Assembly: GCA_946965045.2 (NCBI GenBank)
Contig: OX337242.1
Coordinates: forward strand, 558,001-622,000
Source of the DNA: Epithemia pelagica
Taxonomy: Eukaryota; Bacillariophyta; Bacillariophyceae; Surirellales; Surirellaceae
Reading direction: 5' to 3'
Length of the DNA: 64,000 nt
Shown one piece after another: positions 42,775 through 52,495 of the stretch (position 1 is the first letter of the stretch; every line of letters begins with the position of its first letter). The position numbers and the translations under genes were made by a program. The notes beneath the pieces are model-generated. The model had not been told where the DNA came from and searched no databases. It worked only from the letters and a program-made list of their open reading frames with translations.

Positions 42775-43740
42775 TCAGCCTGACTGCAAAAATACCAATT
42801 CCTTGGGCAACTTGCCCATGGCATACCATTGGAATTCCTTCTCCAGCAATTCTGCAGTTTCTTGTCGTTGTTTGCCAATTTTCATGGACCAAACAGTTAA
42901 AAACCCAGTCGCTGCCAAGCCCAGTCCTGGAATAATCATGTTGGACGCCGTAAGCGCGGCCGCTCCCATTTTCGTAGCCGCCATGGCCCCTTCGCCTTGC
43001 AGGGTTTCCCATTGACCAGTCATACACCACACAGCAACCGTCTCACAATTGCTGCACAAGACATTGTAATCTGGAATCAAATGACGACAATCTCGCAAAA
43101 ACTGTACTCTCGTCAAAATGGTGGATACCGGAGAAGGAACCACCCCCGAACAGGTTCCGGGTCGCCATGTGAGACACTCCAAAGGGTTGGCCTCATACTT
43201 GACCTTGTGCCACTTGCTAGGGTCCGTTTCGACAACGATACGATAACCTCCATTCACACTCGTGGAAAGCGCATTCGATGCATTGGAAGATGAATGAATC
43301 AGCATGTTATTGTTGGGCTCCAGCAAGCCCGCATTGGTAAATTCGGCAATCAAAATGGTGGACTTGCTGTATTCGCGACTGCTTTCATATACATCATCAT
43401 CATCCATAGTTCGAGTCTCGATATGATTCTCGTTGTTTTGCCTAGACTCATGCGTTTCGAGAACAATCCCATGGTGTTGATACAGTGTACACCAAAGATA
43501 GACGTGATCACCTGGTCGTAAGACTTCTCCGCCACCGGCTATTGGTTGCGATTCGTAGTCCAGTCGATACATTTCGAGCTCTTCCAGTGGTTGGTCTTCT
43601 TCATCTTCCTCGTTTCCAGGGTCTTTGTCCTCGCTCTTTGGCACAATAATTGTTGTTTCATTTCCAATAAAACCGTCCTCAACCTTCCTTGGTTCCTTCT
43701 CCATGCTGCCTTCTGCTCCATCGATTGCTTGGACCACCAT
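42775..43740 (-). CDS. LRAT-domain (NlpC/P60-like) protein with C-terminal hydrophobic segment
   Basis: A 321-aa protein. The LRAT domain starts at about residue 73 with LRPGDHVYLWCTLYQHHGIV, which supplies the catalytic His, and includes the nucleophile block SNCETVAVWCMTGQW (about 232-246), matching the NCE motif of LRAT/H-rev107 enzymes. These are circular-permuted NlpC/P60 thiol hydrolases/acyltransferases acting on phospholipids or retinol. The His-to-Cys spacing is longer than in H-rev107 because of an acidic, Asn/Ser-rich insert. The N-terminal 65 residues are acidic and disordered. A C-terminal hydrophobic stretch (ALTASNMIIPGLGLAATGFL) probably anchors it to membrane, as in H-rev107 relatives. 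Lipid substrate is unknown; enzymatic activity is inferred. Confidence 0.8.
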   Translation of the reverse strand: MVVQAIDGAEGSMEKEPRKVEDGFIGNETTIIVPKSEDKDPGNEEDEEDQPLEELEMYRLDYESQPIAGGGEVLRPGDHVYLWCTLYQHHGIVLETHESRQNNENHIETRTMDDDDVYESSREYSKSTILIAEFTNAGLLEPNNNMLIHSSSNASNALSTSVNGGYRIVVETDPSKWHKVKYEANPLECLTWRPGTCSGVVPSPVSTILTRVQFLRDCRHLIPDYNVLCSNCETVAVWCMTGQWETLQGEGAMAATKMGAAALTASNMIIPGLGLAATGFLTVWSMKIGKQRQETAELLEKEFQWYAMGKLPKELVFLQSG

Positions 43741-44560
43741 CGTGGTAGGTGGCAGCGTCCATGTAGTGTCCGTGTCCCACGCGACGGAGGAGCAAGCGAC
43801 TGCAGTTTTAAGAGCGATCTAAACGCGACCCAAGAACTATGTTTGTCTTTTCTGCAGCTCTATCCCCTAAAAGACGATAATCCAAAGAGGTCACTTCCCT
43901 TTTTGTTTTGCCATTGACCTTAATTCCCTCTCTGTTTTACTAACAGCCTTGTCTTCCAAGAAAAGGAACCGCTACCGATGACACTGCTCTTCCATCACAT
44001 GGTGAAAAGTTTTTCGTCTATGAAGATGCCAGGCACAGGGCGAATGGTCGGATCAAACACCCATTAGCAGCTTTCAAAAGTGTCCATATCACACCGTTTG
44101 TCCTCTATCATTCAATTCGAGACTCTCTGGAGTAACGGAATGCCACTTCTTGAGCTTGATTTTCATAGAAAGGGTTCCAAGAATCGAAAACGTTCCAGCT
44201 TGACGCAAGGAGACGAATGACAATTCCGGTATTGGCATCTCCTTTCCCAATTCAATACGACAACGAAAGTACTCTCTAGTAGGAAACTCATTGTTTGGTC
44301 TGGAAACTCGTGTCGTCATCCAACTCGTTCCAATCAATGGATCTGTCGGCGTAGCATCGCTGAACCAATTGCCGCAACATCCACTCTCTCGGGTTCGGCC
44401 TTTTTGAAACAAGAGTCAATGAGGAACGCAACGAGCATTCCCCGAGATCCATTTAGATTGGTGATACTCGTCCCAACACTATCAGCAAGTATTTCGTTCC
44501 TCTTTGCAAGTCCATACACAATGAAAATGGGAGCCGTCTTTTGTCTCGTACTTCATTGCA
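43741..44560. other. Intergenic
   Basis: No supported gene. A 107-codon minus-strand frame (44089-44412) and a 69-codon plus-strand frame (44404-44613) have no recognisable features. Confidence 0.45.
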
Positions 44561-45289
44561 TTATATCGACGATGAGCATTGCTTGGTTCTACGACGACAC
44601 AGCCCTGCATTGATTTCGTCGTTCGTGCAACCCCAGACAAAGTAGACACGTCCCACCGCAAAGCAGGCAAGTCCAGCCACCAAAAGGGAAGCTTCTACCA
44701 GTCCAGTCGTTTCCAAGGCACTTCCACTGTGTAACAGACAAGCGTCCACCAAAAACAAGGTACTCCCTGTCCAGAAACACGAACTTCCCCAAAATAAGGC
44801 AGCCTTGTATCGCCACGGATAGGGTTGAGGAACATGCGTTCCATAGACCAGTGACGTGGAACCGACGAGAAAAACCAAACTCCCAGTGACATACAAGGCT
44901 TCCAAAACCGCCACAATGTCATTGTCGTTTTCCCTGTCGCTCCTCCAAAACTCGAGGCAAAAGTACCCCAAGAAAATGGAATAGCCACAAAAGTACAAAA
45001 AGACGCCCAGTACTACCCACAGATTCGGTGCGGGTGGAGCAGCCATATAGAGATACAAGAAGGAGGCATAACAGGTGGAATAGACGACATGAAAGACCAA
45101 GTTCGGAAGCGTCCATACAGAAGAGTCCGTCACAGCCAACAGGAGGGAGGTGAGGGTCTGATAGAGAAAAATGTGCGCCGTCAATACATTCCAACGGACG
45201 ATGCTGGGGTGCGTGGACCTCTGAAAGGGCCACCATGATAGACGAGGTTCATCCACGGCTGGACATTCGTCGTCCTCATCCACTCGCAC
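44561..45289 (-). CDS. Six-helix membrane protein, start unresolved
   Basis: About 240 aa. Six hydrophobic segments can be read: around HIFLYQTLTSLLLA, YSTCYASFLYLYM, VVLGVFLYFCGYSIFLGYF, LYVTGSLVFLVGSTSL, FWTGSTLFLVDACLL and LLVAGLACFAVGRVYFVWG. The paired GSLVFLVGS / GSTLFLVDA segments resemble YrhK-type domains, but this is only suggestive. The frame opens at a GTG (45289) with no early ATG and a stop upstream, so exon 1 must lie elsewhere. One option is a start MKQSEA near 45340 and a 53-nt intron with a weak donor (GTAGAA) ending in GGATGAG, which joins in phase 0. Function and membrane are unknown. Confidence 0.6.
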   Translation of the reverse strand: MRVDEDDECPAVDEPRLSWWPFQRSTHPSIVRWNVLTAHIFLYQTLTSLLLAVTDSSVWTLPNLVFHVVYSTCYASFLYLYMAAPPAPNLWVVLGVFLYFCGYSIFLGYFCLEFWRSDRENDNDIVAVLEALYVTGSLVFLVGSTSLVYGTHVPQPYPWRYKAALFWGSSCFWTGSTLFLVDACLLHSGSALETTGLVEASLLVAGLACFAVGRVYFVWGCTNDEINAGLCRRRTKQCSSSI

Positions 45290-45825
45290 GGTTGTCCGAT
45301 CCGTCGTATCCGACAGGAGGATTCTACTGCCTCAGACTGCTTCATCTTGAGATTCGGTGGTTGGCTTCGCTTCTTCTGCGCCGAGATGGCTTCACACCAC
45401 TCGTGACTGGTACCAACGGTTCAGTCCCGAACATTCCCGGCACGGTTATGGAGCTTCCGAATGGATAATGGATGTTGTCAGTTGTCAATTCTGTCAAACC
45501 AAACTGAAATGTACAGATGAATATATCGTTGTATCTACCATGGACAACCCTATAAACTCGAAAGCTTTTCCTCTCTGCATTGTGATCAGAGTGAATAATA
45601 CGACGCGTTCAGAATCTTACACAGAACACTGTCTGTGGCGTCGAACAGATGCTGTCGGCGGGTGGTGTCAAGTCCATCATGGAGTGATTCGCATTTTCAG
45701 AGTCGTGTCACGATGGCATTCCAACGAATTGATCTCACAATACCAACAACCAAATCTCAACGAAAAAACCATACTACTTTGTCAAAAAGAAGAGCAATTC
45801 CTTTTGCAACCACCAACAAAAACTC
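45290..45825. other. Intergenic, divergent promoters
   Basis: 5' flanks of the six-helix membrane gene (minus) and AsnA (plus); the first may include its missing exon. No independent gene seen. Confidence 0.45.
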
Positions 45826-47125
45826 ATGAAGCTCTACATGGATCCTAGCTTGCTTCCACCTTCCCGCAATCGCGAAGCCAACTCCACGCATCGTCTTTCA
45901 CGTTTAGACATTCAACGAGCCAGTCAAGATATTAAGCGCTTTGTCGAAGACCGTCTCGAACGCGACTTTCACCTCGTCAAGGTAGGTACTGTCCGCACCG
46001 TATACAACTACGTCTCGTCTAGCTCTGGTTTCTTGTCTCAACCAACAAGACTGTTCTTGATTGACTGTACAGCATGCCACTCCCCTGGCCTTCTTGACCG
46101 GAACAGGTGTTAATGATGATCTGGATGGCACCAAGTCCAAAAGTGCCGTCACCTTTCGTGTGCCCAATCAGTTTATTCCTCGAGGTATTGAGGTACAGGA
46201 CGACGATAACGGCAAGAATCCAGCAACACCCTACCAACTCGACTGTGAAGTCGTCCAATCGCTGGCCAAGTGGAAACGATTCATGCTGGGTCATCTCGAC
46301 TGCCCCGTGAATACAGGTATCTACTGCGATTCGACATCCATTCGCAAGGGTTACAAGGGCGACGTGACGCATTCAGCCATTGCCGACCAGTGGGACTTTG
46401 AATTCGAATTCAAGAACATGAACGGACCCCGCAAGAGCTTTATCAACGTGTCCGAACCTTGTGGAGAATAATCAAGGATGCCGAAGAGTTTATTCTGAAC
46501 AAGTATCCCGACATTCTCTTGGCCAATCATGCCACGGCCTCCTTTCGACTCCCCCGGGACATTACCATTCTCACATCCGAAGAATTTGCACCACAAATAT
46601 CCCAATCTAGACGTCCATGATCGCGAAACGGCAGCCGTCAAGGAATACGGTGCCATTTTCATTCATGGCATGGGCTGGCCCATGGCCGATGGATCGCCCC
46701 CAGAGGAAGTGCGCTCCCCGGGTTATGACGATTGGAATTTGAATGGGGACATACTCGTGTACCATCCACTCACGGAATACCGGCACGAACTTAGTTCCAT
46801 GGGCATTCGAGTGGATAAGGAATCCTTGTTAAAGCAACTGGAACACCGGGGCATGATGCATCAATCCAAACTAGATTTTTTCCAAGCCGTCTTGAAAGAT
46901 CGTGTCCCTCACTCGTACGGTGGTGGTTTGGGCATTTCCCGGCTTCTCATGTTGCTGCTTCGCACCGGGCATATTGGAGAAGTCCAAGTCGGTCTGTGGA
47001 ACGATGAACACTTTCGACAAGCGGCCTCCGCTGGCATGGACATAATTCCCGACCGCATTCTGAACTTTGACACCAAGGACAAGCCCGACATGACAACAGA
47101 GACCAAGGAACATGCAGACCAGTAG
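45826..47125 (+). CDS. asnA: AsnA-type aspartate-ammonia ligase, two exons, reading frame broken twice
   Basis: This enzyme makes asparagine from aspartate, ammonia and ATP (EC 6.3.1.1) and is a class II tRNA-synthetase relative. Exon 1 is 45826-45981 and a 91-nt intron (donor AAG|GTAGGT, acceptor TGTACAG) ends at 46072; the join LVK|HATPLAFLTGTGVND fits the family. Conserved blocks: VVQSLAKWKRFMLGHLD, IADQWDFEFEF, GYDDWNLNGDILVYHP, ELSSMGIRVDKE and GGGLGISRLLMLLLR. Between about 46458 and 46580 the AsnA sequence (KDAEEFILNKYPDILL) runs in the preceding frame: one base is missing near 46458 and one is extra near 46580. As written the frame stops at 46471. Pseudogene, assembly error or unusual decoding are possible. 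AsnA in a eukaryote suggests old transfer from bacteria or archaea. Confidence 0.85.
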
Positions 47126-48120
47126 CACTTGGAGGTGGGATATAGTGTACGAACAGATATGACACCTTTTGCGACGACAAAACAATCCAAATGTAGAGCG
47201 AAGCAGTCGTTTCGCAAACATTGAGGCCACACCTCAAAGTGACAAATCATCATCGCCGACTGAATATGACGAGGAAGGAATCATATTATTAGACTCCACC
47301 ACCAATCTGTTGACAGCATCCAGCATAGCCATTTCTTGCCGTATTCCGTAACCTCCTCCCTGTTAGGTGAACCAGAACTTGCAACCCAATAGAGATCAAA
47401 CCTTTGCCGTAACAATAACGACAAGTTCGCAGATTCGTTTCCATTACTCTCTGTATGCATCGGTTCATAGATTCGCTTCCCTCAATGCCTTGATGTTTCT
47501 TATGCCTGTATGTATCTTGGCCGTTTAGTCCCTCTTCTCGCTCGAATCCTCGTTGAGACTAAATAATATAGTAGGAAGATCGTCCGTCTAACAGTCACAA
47601 CGTATACAGGGCGGTCTTGCTGTCAAATCATATTGTACAAAGGCGGACAACAATGTATTGTATATATTGGTGACCACGAAGCGTGAAAAAGGCAGCCTGA
47701 CCACCATCATGTTGTTGATTGCCCAACAATTGATTGTGTGACAGAGAAAGTTCCCGCCAATCATGTATATCTTATATCTCGTGGTTTGCTCTTTGTGTGT
47801 GTTCGTGTGGTAGAGATGCTTGACAAGATGCGAAACTAAAGATTATGCGATGCTCTAGAGAGAGATTGGGCGATGGGACCATCGTCCAATGTGAGAGGAT
47901 AGAGGAGTATACCTAGTTACCCAAAGATTGATTCGTGACCCGACTGAAATAGGAATGTAAAAATGGCACGAATCTTCGCGCTCTGCTCACGTTTGGATTT
48001 TGGATATCCACAATCCACACTCCATATTGATCTCCTTTTCATCCAGGTCTATTATCGGGGTACGGATATGGCAATTACAGGTACTTCCTTTCCCGAGTAC
48101 CTACGCTGCTGATTTCCTTT
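47126..48120. other. Intergenic, about 1 kb
   Basis: No gene or repeat seen. It holds the 3' end of AsnA and the promoter of the TIR gene. Confidence 0.55.
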
Positions 48121-49200
48121 ATGGAGCGCAATGAAGACAAAACCTTAGAGGAGGACGCCAGCGCCATTGAATTGTCAGGCCCGATCACCGAAAGAGCCAA
48201 AAAGACCCCACTCTTTGATGCTTTCTTGATTCACACTGGGGCACAAAAATCCTTAGCAGTCGACGCCCTTCACTATGTCTTATCGAAAACTTATGGATTC
48301 CGATGCTTTTTGGACGTGGAAATGAATAACAACGGCGGATCACCTCAACAGCAAATGCTAGAAGCTCTATGGACCAGCCGCTACTTGATCGCCGTCATTT
48401 CTGTGGAATTCTTTGATCGGAAGGATCCAAAAGACGAGCTTTGTAGGGCATTTGATCGCATGAAGTTTCTAAGGGACCGAGAAAATTATGGCTGGCAATC
48501 TCTTTGGGTGATACTGTACAACATATCCGTCTCCGAATATGATCAACATCGTGTCACTCATGATTTGCCCGATCTGGGAAACGAAGTGGTTGTATACGAA
48601 TGGTTAAACCACGGAGCTTCAGGAAAATATCACCGTTGGTCGAACCTGTGCGAGAATCTGGGGCTTTCCTTGGTGGCTCACGATGATAAAGATGGCGCCA
48701 AGGAAAAATGGACAAGATTTACAAAAGACCACGGCGAAGGACTTCTTGACGAAAGCCTTTCAAGCTTGTCCTCATTTTCGTCAAGGTCCAGAACATCGGT
48801 GATTCGGAAGATTCGTGTTCGTGTTCACGTCGCACGTTTCATAAAGGATCCAGAGGGCCGAAAACATTTTTTTGTCAATGTCGTCAACGAATCGCCGAAG
48901 CGCGAACTACAAATATCTCATGTTTATTTTGAGGACAAAGCAAAAGGAATCTTTCTCTCGATTCAACCCAAGGCAAGAAAGCTACCAACGAGATTAAAGC
49001 TTGATGAGTCCTGGGAAACTTGGATCCCTGTTTCCCAAATTGAAGACGCGATGGGAGTGCAGCTGGATCAGAATGAGTCGATGTACAACAAGTTTTTCGT
49101 ACGATTAACAAGTGGAGACGTCTTCGACTCCGAAAGGAACATGAGTGTTCCCCAGCAAGGATCGGTTCCCGGTGGACCAATCGAGGACATTGGGATCTAG
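48121..49200 (+). CDS. TIR-domain protein with C-terminal beta-rich domain
   Basis: A 359-aa protein. The TIR domain spans about residues 30-165: PLFDAFLIHTGAQKS (strand A and BB-loop side), YGFRCFLDVEMNN, MLEALWTSRYLIAVISVEFF and DPKDELCRAFDRM. Glu106 in DELCRAF aligns with the catalytic Glu of NADase TIR domains, so NAD cleavage is possible. A Ser/Arg linker (LSSLSSFSSRSRTSV, about 212-228) leads to a beta-rich domain (about 230-335, RVRVHVARFIKDPEGRKHFF, NVVNESPKRELQISHVYF) of a type I do not recognise, perhaps an Ig-like sandwich. There is no NB-ARC, LRR or membrane segment. A cytosolic signalling or immune-like role is inferred from the TIR only. Confidence 0.8.
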   Translation: MERNEDKTLEEDASAIELSGPITERAKKTPLFDAFLIHTGAQKSLAVDALHYVLSKTYGFRCFLDVEMNNNGGSPQQQMLEALWTSRYLIAVISVEFFDRKDPKDELCRAFDRMKFLRDRENYGWQSLWVILYNISVSEYDQHRVTHDLPDLGNEVVVYEWLNHGASGKYHRWSNLCENLGLSLVAHDDKDGAKEKWTRFTKDHGEGLLDESLSSLSSFSSRSRTSVIRKIRVRVHVARFIKDPEGRKHFFVNVVNESPKRELQISHVYFEDKAKGIFLSIQPKARKLPTRLKLDESWETWIPVSQIEDAMGVQLDQNESMYNKFFVRLTSGDVFDSERNMSVPQQGSVPGGPIEDIGI

Positions 49201-50037
49201 GTGGTTATTAGAATTGTAACAAAGTGCCTACACTGCAACAACCTTTGACAGGAATCACATGCGTACGCATAATGTCCTGAAAACAAACTACTGGTCGACC
49301 ATATGGAGGGCTATGCAAGCGGAAGACGCAGAGAGAACTGCACTGCGTTTTCTTCATGATGACGATTGATAATTGAGAGGCGAGAGTCGTTGCACCACGG
49401 CAAGAAAATGGGGAATCGAGCCATAACCTTTAATCTCGGATACCAACAGTCTCCTTCACATGTTTTGCTGCTGGACTGTTTTGGCATGTTACCATGTTGT
49501 GGTCTACGCAGAATCGAACCATGGGTTCAGCGGATAGACTTTTGTCGTTCATAGATAAAAGGAGTAACCATGAGTGACTAATATCAAGGAGTGCTCCTGC
49601 GTGACAACCACAAGATATTAGCCACATCCGGATGCTTTCGCGGAATGTCTGCTGACCGTTTGGCCCCTTGATCTAGTAGTCATTGCTATACAAAAGACGG
49701 CAGACATGCAACATTCAGTGCCTTCTATTAGTGTTATAGTCTCTTTCCATACATACGTTCACAAAAAAGGAGAGATGAACTACATCATGGTCATCTTCCA
49801 ACCCATCAGCACGACCGCAAACATGTGTGTGTTTGTGACACGCGCACGCACCCATCACACCGCAGTGACTGGATTCCCTGTGGTGACTTTGTCGTTTGTC
49901 GTCGTCATTCGGACTCGACAAGACAGGAAGCAGCAACAAACAATACGGATATTCGAACGACACGGCAGTTTCGTTTGGAAGTACGCGAGACGCGTCCAAC
50001 ACCATTGGAACCATCCACACGGGATAGTTCCACCGGT
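49201..50037. other. Intergenic with a short inverted repeat
   Basis: CTAATATC at about 49578 pairs with GATATTAG ending about 49621, part of a unit related to that at 42190-42304. No gene seen. Confidence 0.5.
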
Positions 50038-51474
50038 TTACATCATTTCTGTTCTAGTGGTCGTTCGTGTGTTTGTCGCATCCGTGGGCGGTGGTTGTTC
50101 TCGTAGCAATCCATAGACTAACTGAGGTTCGTTCCGAACTCGTGCCACCAACTGTGGCAAGGCATGTCGTTCCTGTCGCAACCATCCCCGTCCCGCTTCG
50201 TTCAAGGCCACAACATGTCGAAGTCGTTCGGCACAGGTATGCGTCAAGGGACGGAATGACACGCCTTGTCGTCGTTGCTGCTGTCGTTGTCGTGGACCCG
50301 TCCAGTACGCTGCAGACGCAATGACAATGGAAAGACGAAGCAAACTGGTATTGTCCCGTTGTAACACCTCATACAAGTTCCATCCCATGGAATCCGACAA
50401 GGGGTTGAGATCGAGACTCAATCGTTTCAAACTGGTATTGGTGGCCAAGGCTTGACAAAAGGCATGGCTCCCATCATGCTCTTCTTCGTGGCCGTTTCGT
50501 CCCGACAATTGATTGTGCGAAAGGGAAAGTTCCGTCAAGGCAAAGGAGGACCAAGTATCCGAGTCATGCTTGGAGGAGGATTGCCACAACAAGGGTGTAA
50601 TGGCGTGCCAGTCCGAAATGTGATTCATGGAAAAATCAATCTTGGTCCAAGGACGGTTCGTTTGTTGAATGGCCTGACAGAGGGGACCGACATGAGACAA
50701 GTTACAACGAACCAATCGCAATTCTCTCAAGGAGGGCAATTGTCGAATGAGTTGGACCAGCAATTCCATCGTTTTCGTACTACTAGATAAGTCCAATCCA
50801 AAGAGTTGCAAACTGTGCAATCCTCGACAGTGTGCCAAGGCCTGCAACAATCGTTGCGTAGTGTGGTCGGCCCTGGACCGCTCGTCGTCATTGTCCTGTT
50901 GTTGTTGTTGCTGCTGTTCGCAAAAGGCCAATCGCAATTCCTTTAAGGCCAAGGATGGGTGTGCCAATGCTTGTCCCAGCGACGAGAGCAACACACTTGT
51001 CTCTTGTTGTTGTTGGAACAGAGAGATATGAGTCATGTGCAAGCGTACCAAATTGGGACAGGTTACCAAGGCTTGTGACAAGGCTTGAGCGGACAAGGCA
51101 TCTTGTTCCAATTGCGGACCCAATCCGACCAGGGACAAGGATTGAACGACGGGAGATTCTCGCATGGCTCGAAACAAGCCCAAACATCGCAAACACGAGG
51201 ATGTGGAAGACGCCGTGACACTTTGCACCACATGAAATCGAATCATCCTCTTACTGGGTCCACGTGATTGTGGTTGTTGCAATTGTTGGACCGCTTGATT
51301 GACACGGTCTTGCGTATCCAACCATTCGTCACAGGCTGATGACGAGGAGGAGGACGATGAGTGTGGTGGATGGCATGTCGTCGTCGTCGTCGTCGTGGTT
51401 GGAGAGGGATCCTTGGGCCGACGAAAGGCCAACAAGTCTCGTTGGAGGGCGAAATGACGAGCGGCCATCAACAT
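50038..51474 (-). CDS. Leucine-rich repeat protein, RNase-inhibitor type (third LRR gene)
   Basis: A 478-aa LRR protein. The N-terminal 60 residues are low complexity (poly-Thr, poly-Ser). Repeats of the long RI type follow: VVQSLSLVGLGPQLEQDAL, LVRLHMTHISLFQ, LKELRLAFCEQ, LHSLQLFGLDLSS, LRELRLVRCNLSHVG, ALTELSLSHNQLSG and LKRLSLDLNPLSD. Poly-Gln insertions interrupt loops. The C-terminal tail (ALNEAGRGWLRQ, LPQLVARV, PQLVYGLLREQ) follows the same plan as the tails of the two LRR genes at 2853 and 5955 (QRNWLAQRL, WPQFL, VYQVLERH), so all three belong to one family although this one lies 43 kb away. No signal peptide or membrane helix. Probable interaction scaffold. Confidence 0.85.
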   Translation of the reverse strand: MLMAARHFALQRDLLAFRRPKDPSPTTTTTTTTCHPPHSSSSSSSSACDEWLDTQDRVNQAVQQLQQPQSRGPSKRMIRFHVVQSVTASSTSSCLRCLGLFRAMRESPVVQSLSLVGLGPQLEQDALSAQALSQALVTCPNLVRLHMTHISLFQQQQETSVLLSSLGQALAHPSLALKELRLAFCEQQQQQQQDNDDERSRADHTTQRLLQALAHCRGLHSLQLFGLDLSSSTKTMELLVQLIRQLPSLRELRLVRCNLSHVGPLCQAIQQTNRPWTKIDFSMNHISDWHAITPLLWQSSSKHDSDTWSSFALTELSLSHNQLSGRNGHEEEHDGSHAFCQALATNTSLKRLSLDLNPLSDSMGWNLYEVLQRDNTSLLRLSIVIASAAYWTGPRQRQQQRRQGVSFRPLTHTCAERLRHVVALNEAGRGWLRQERHALPQLVARVRNEPQLVYGLLREQPPPTDATNTRTTTRTEMM

Positions 51475-52495
51475 GGTGCTGTTGAATCGTCAAGGTAATT
51501 GAATGTGTATGTGGAGACTTGTGCTGGGAGTGCAACCTTGCAATGGTAGATTTCAATGGAGAGATCAATGTTCTTGAATCTGGGTCTTCCCCAAACAACA
51601 ACAATGCTTTTTGGAAGCGCAACGTTTCAGAACGAAATGTCGATACGGTTGGCAAAGGAGAAAGTACAAAAGATGTGGTTTATAAGTGGTGTTGCAATGC
51701 GGTTGACCTTCAATTTGTTCTTTGGCAGCACGGCAGCACGCTACGTGTTGTGTCCAGGACATACCTTCTATGTTTGTGTGGCGCAACGTTGAGGTCATCG
51801 GAATGCAGTGTCGGACAACGTTTGATTGGTTGGCATACCTCCCACGAAGCAGAATTTCTCAACTTTGGTGTGGACCAATGACGTGGGACGCATGGTCCTG
51901 CGTAAGAAACCGTCACGAACTCTTGAGCGTGAATCCGTATGATTACTATAAATTATTGAGTATAATACATGCATGAAACAATGGGTAGTTGCACGTCTGA
52001 GGTCGAGATATTCCCTTGGGAAAGGTCATTGAGCGACTTCCAAGCGACCCCAAAGTCATACGGAGTCGCATGCCAAACGGTTAGAAAAAATTATTAGTCT
52101 ACTTGCGGGTTTGGCGAGACGCGAGACGCGACACAACCACACAACGCACACTGCGGACCAATCGAAGGCATTCTTGCGCCATATTCCATCCATCATCCTT
52201 CGTTGTATGGTGGAGATTGACACCCATTTTCTCTCTCTAACACAAAACCAACAAACGCAAGTGGTCTTGTGGTGCGTGTGTTGGGAGGATTTGGCATTTC
52301 ATTGTCGTTGTTGTTGTTGTTGTCAGTGATTGATTTGCTGGAAGGTGCTGACAGCTTGGAGTGTGATCCACGCGGAACCGGTCAACGTGGATTGATTGAT
52401 TGATTGACAGTTCATTGCAGTTGTCAGATCGCAGCATCTCCGTCAGATATCAGACTTTGTTTTATTATTGACTCGATCGATTGGAAACAAGAATC
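51475..52495. other. Divergent intergenic region, about 1 kb
   Basis: Promoters of the LRR gene (minus) and the FABP-like gene (plus). TTGATTGATTGATTGA-type repeats occur near 52392-52410. The frame at 51519-51881 uses a TTG start and has no domain. Confidence 0.5.

Noticed and set aside
49505-49525. tRNA-like B box (GGTTCGATTC, minus strand)
   Set aside because: The flanking bases do not pair as a T-stem and I found no A box or acceptor stem at the right distance.
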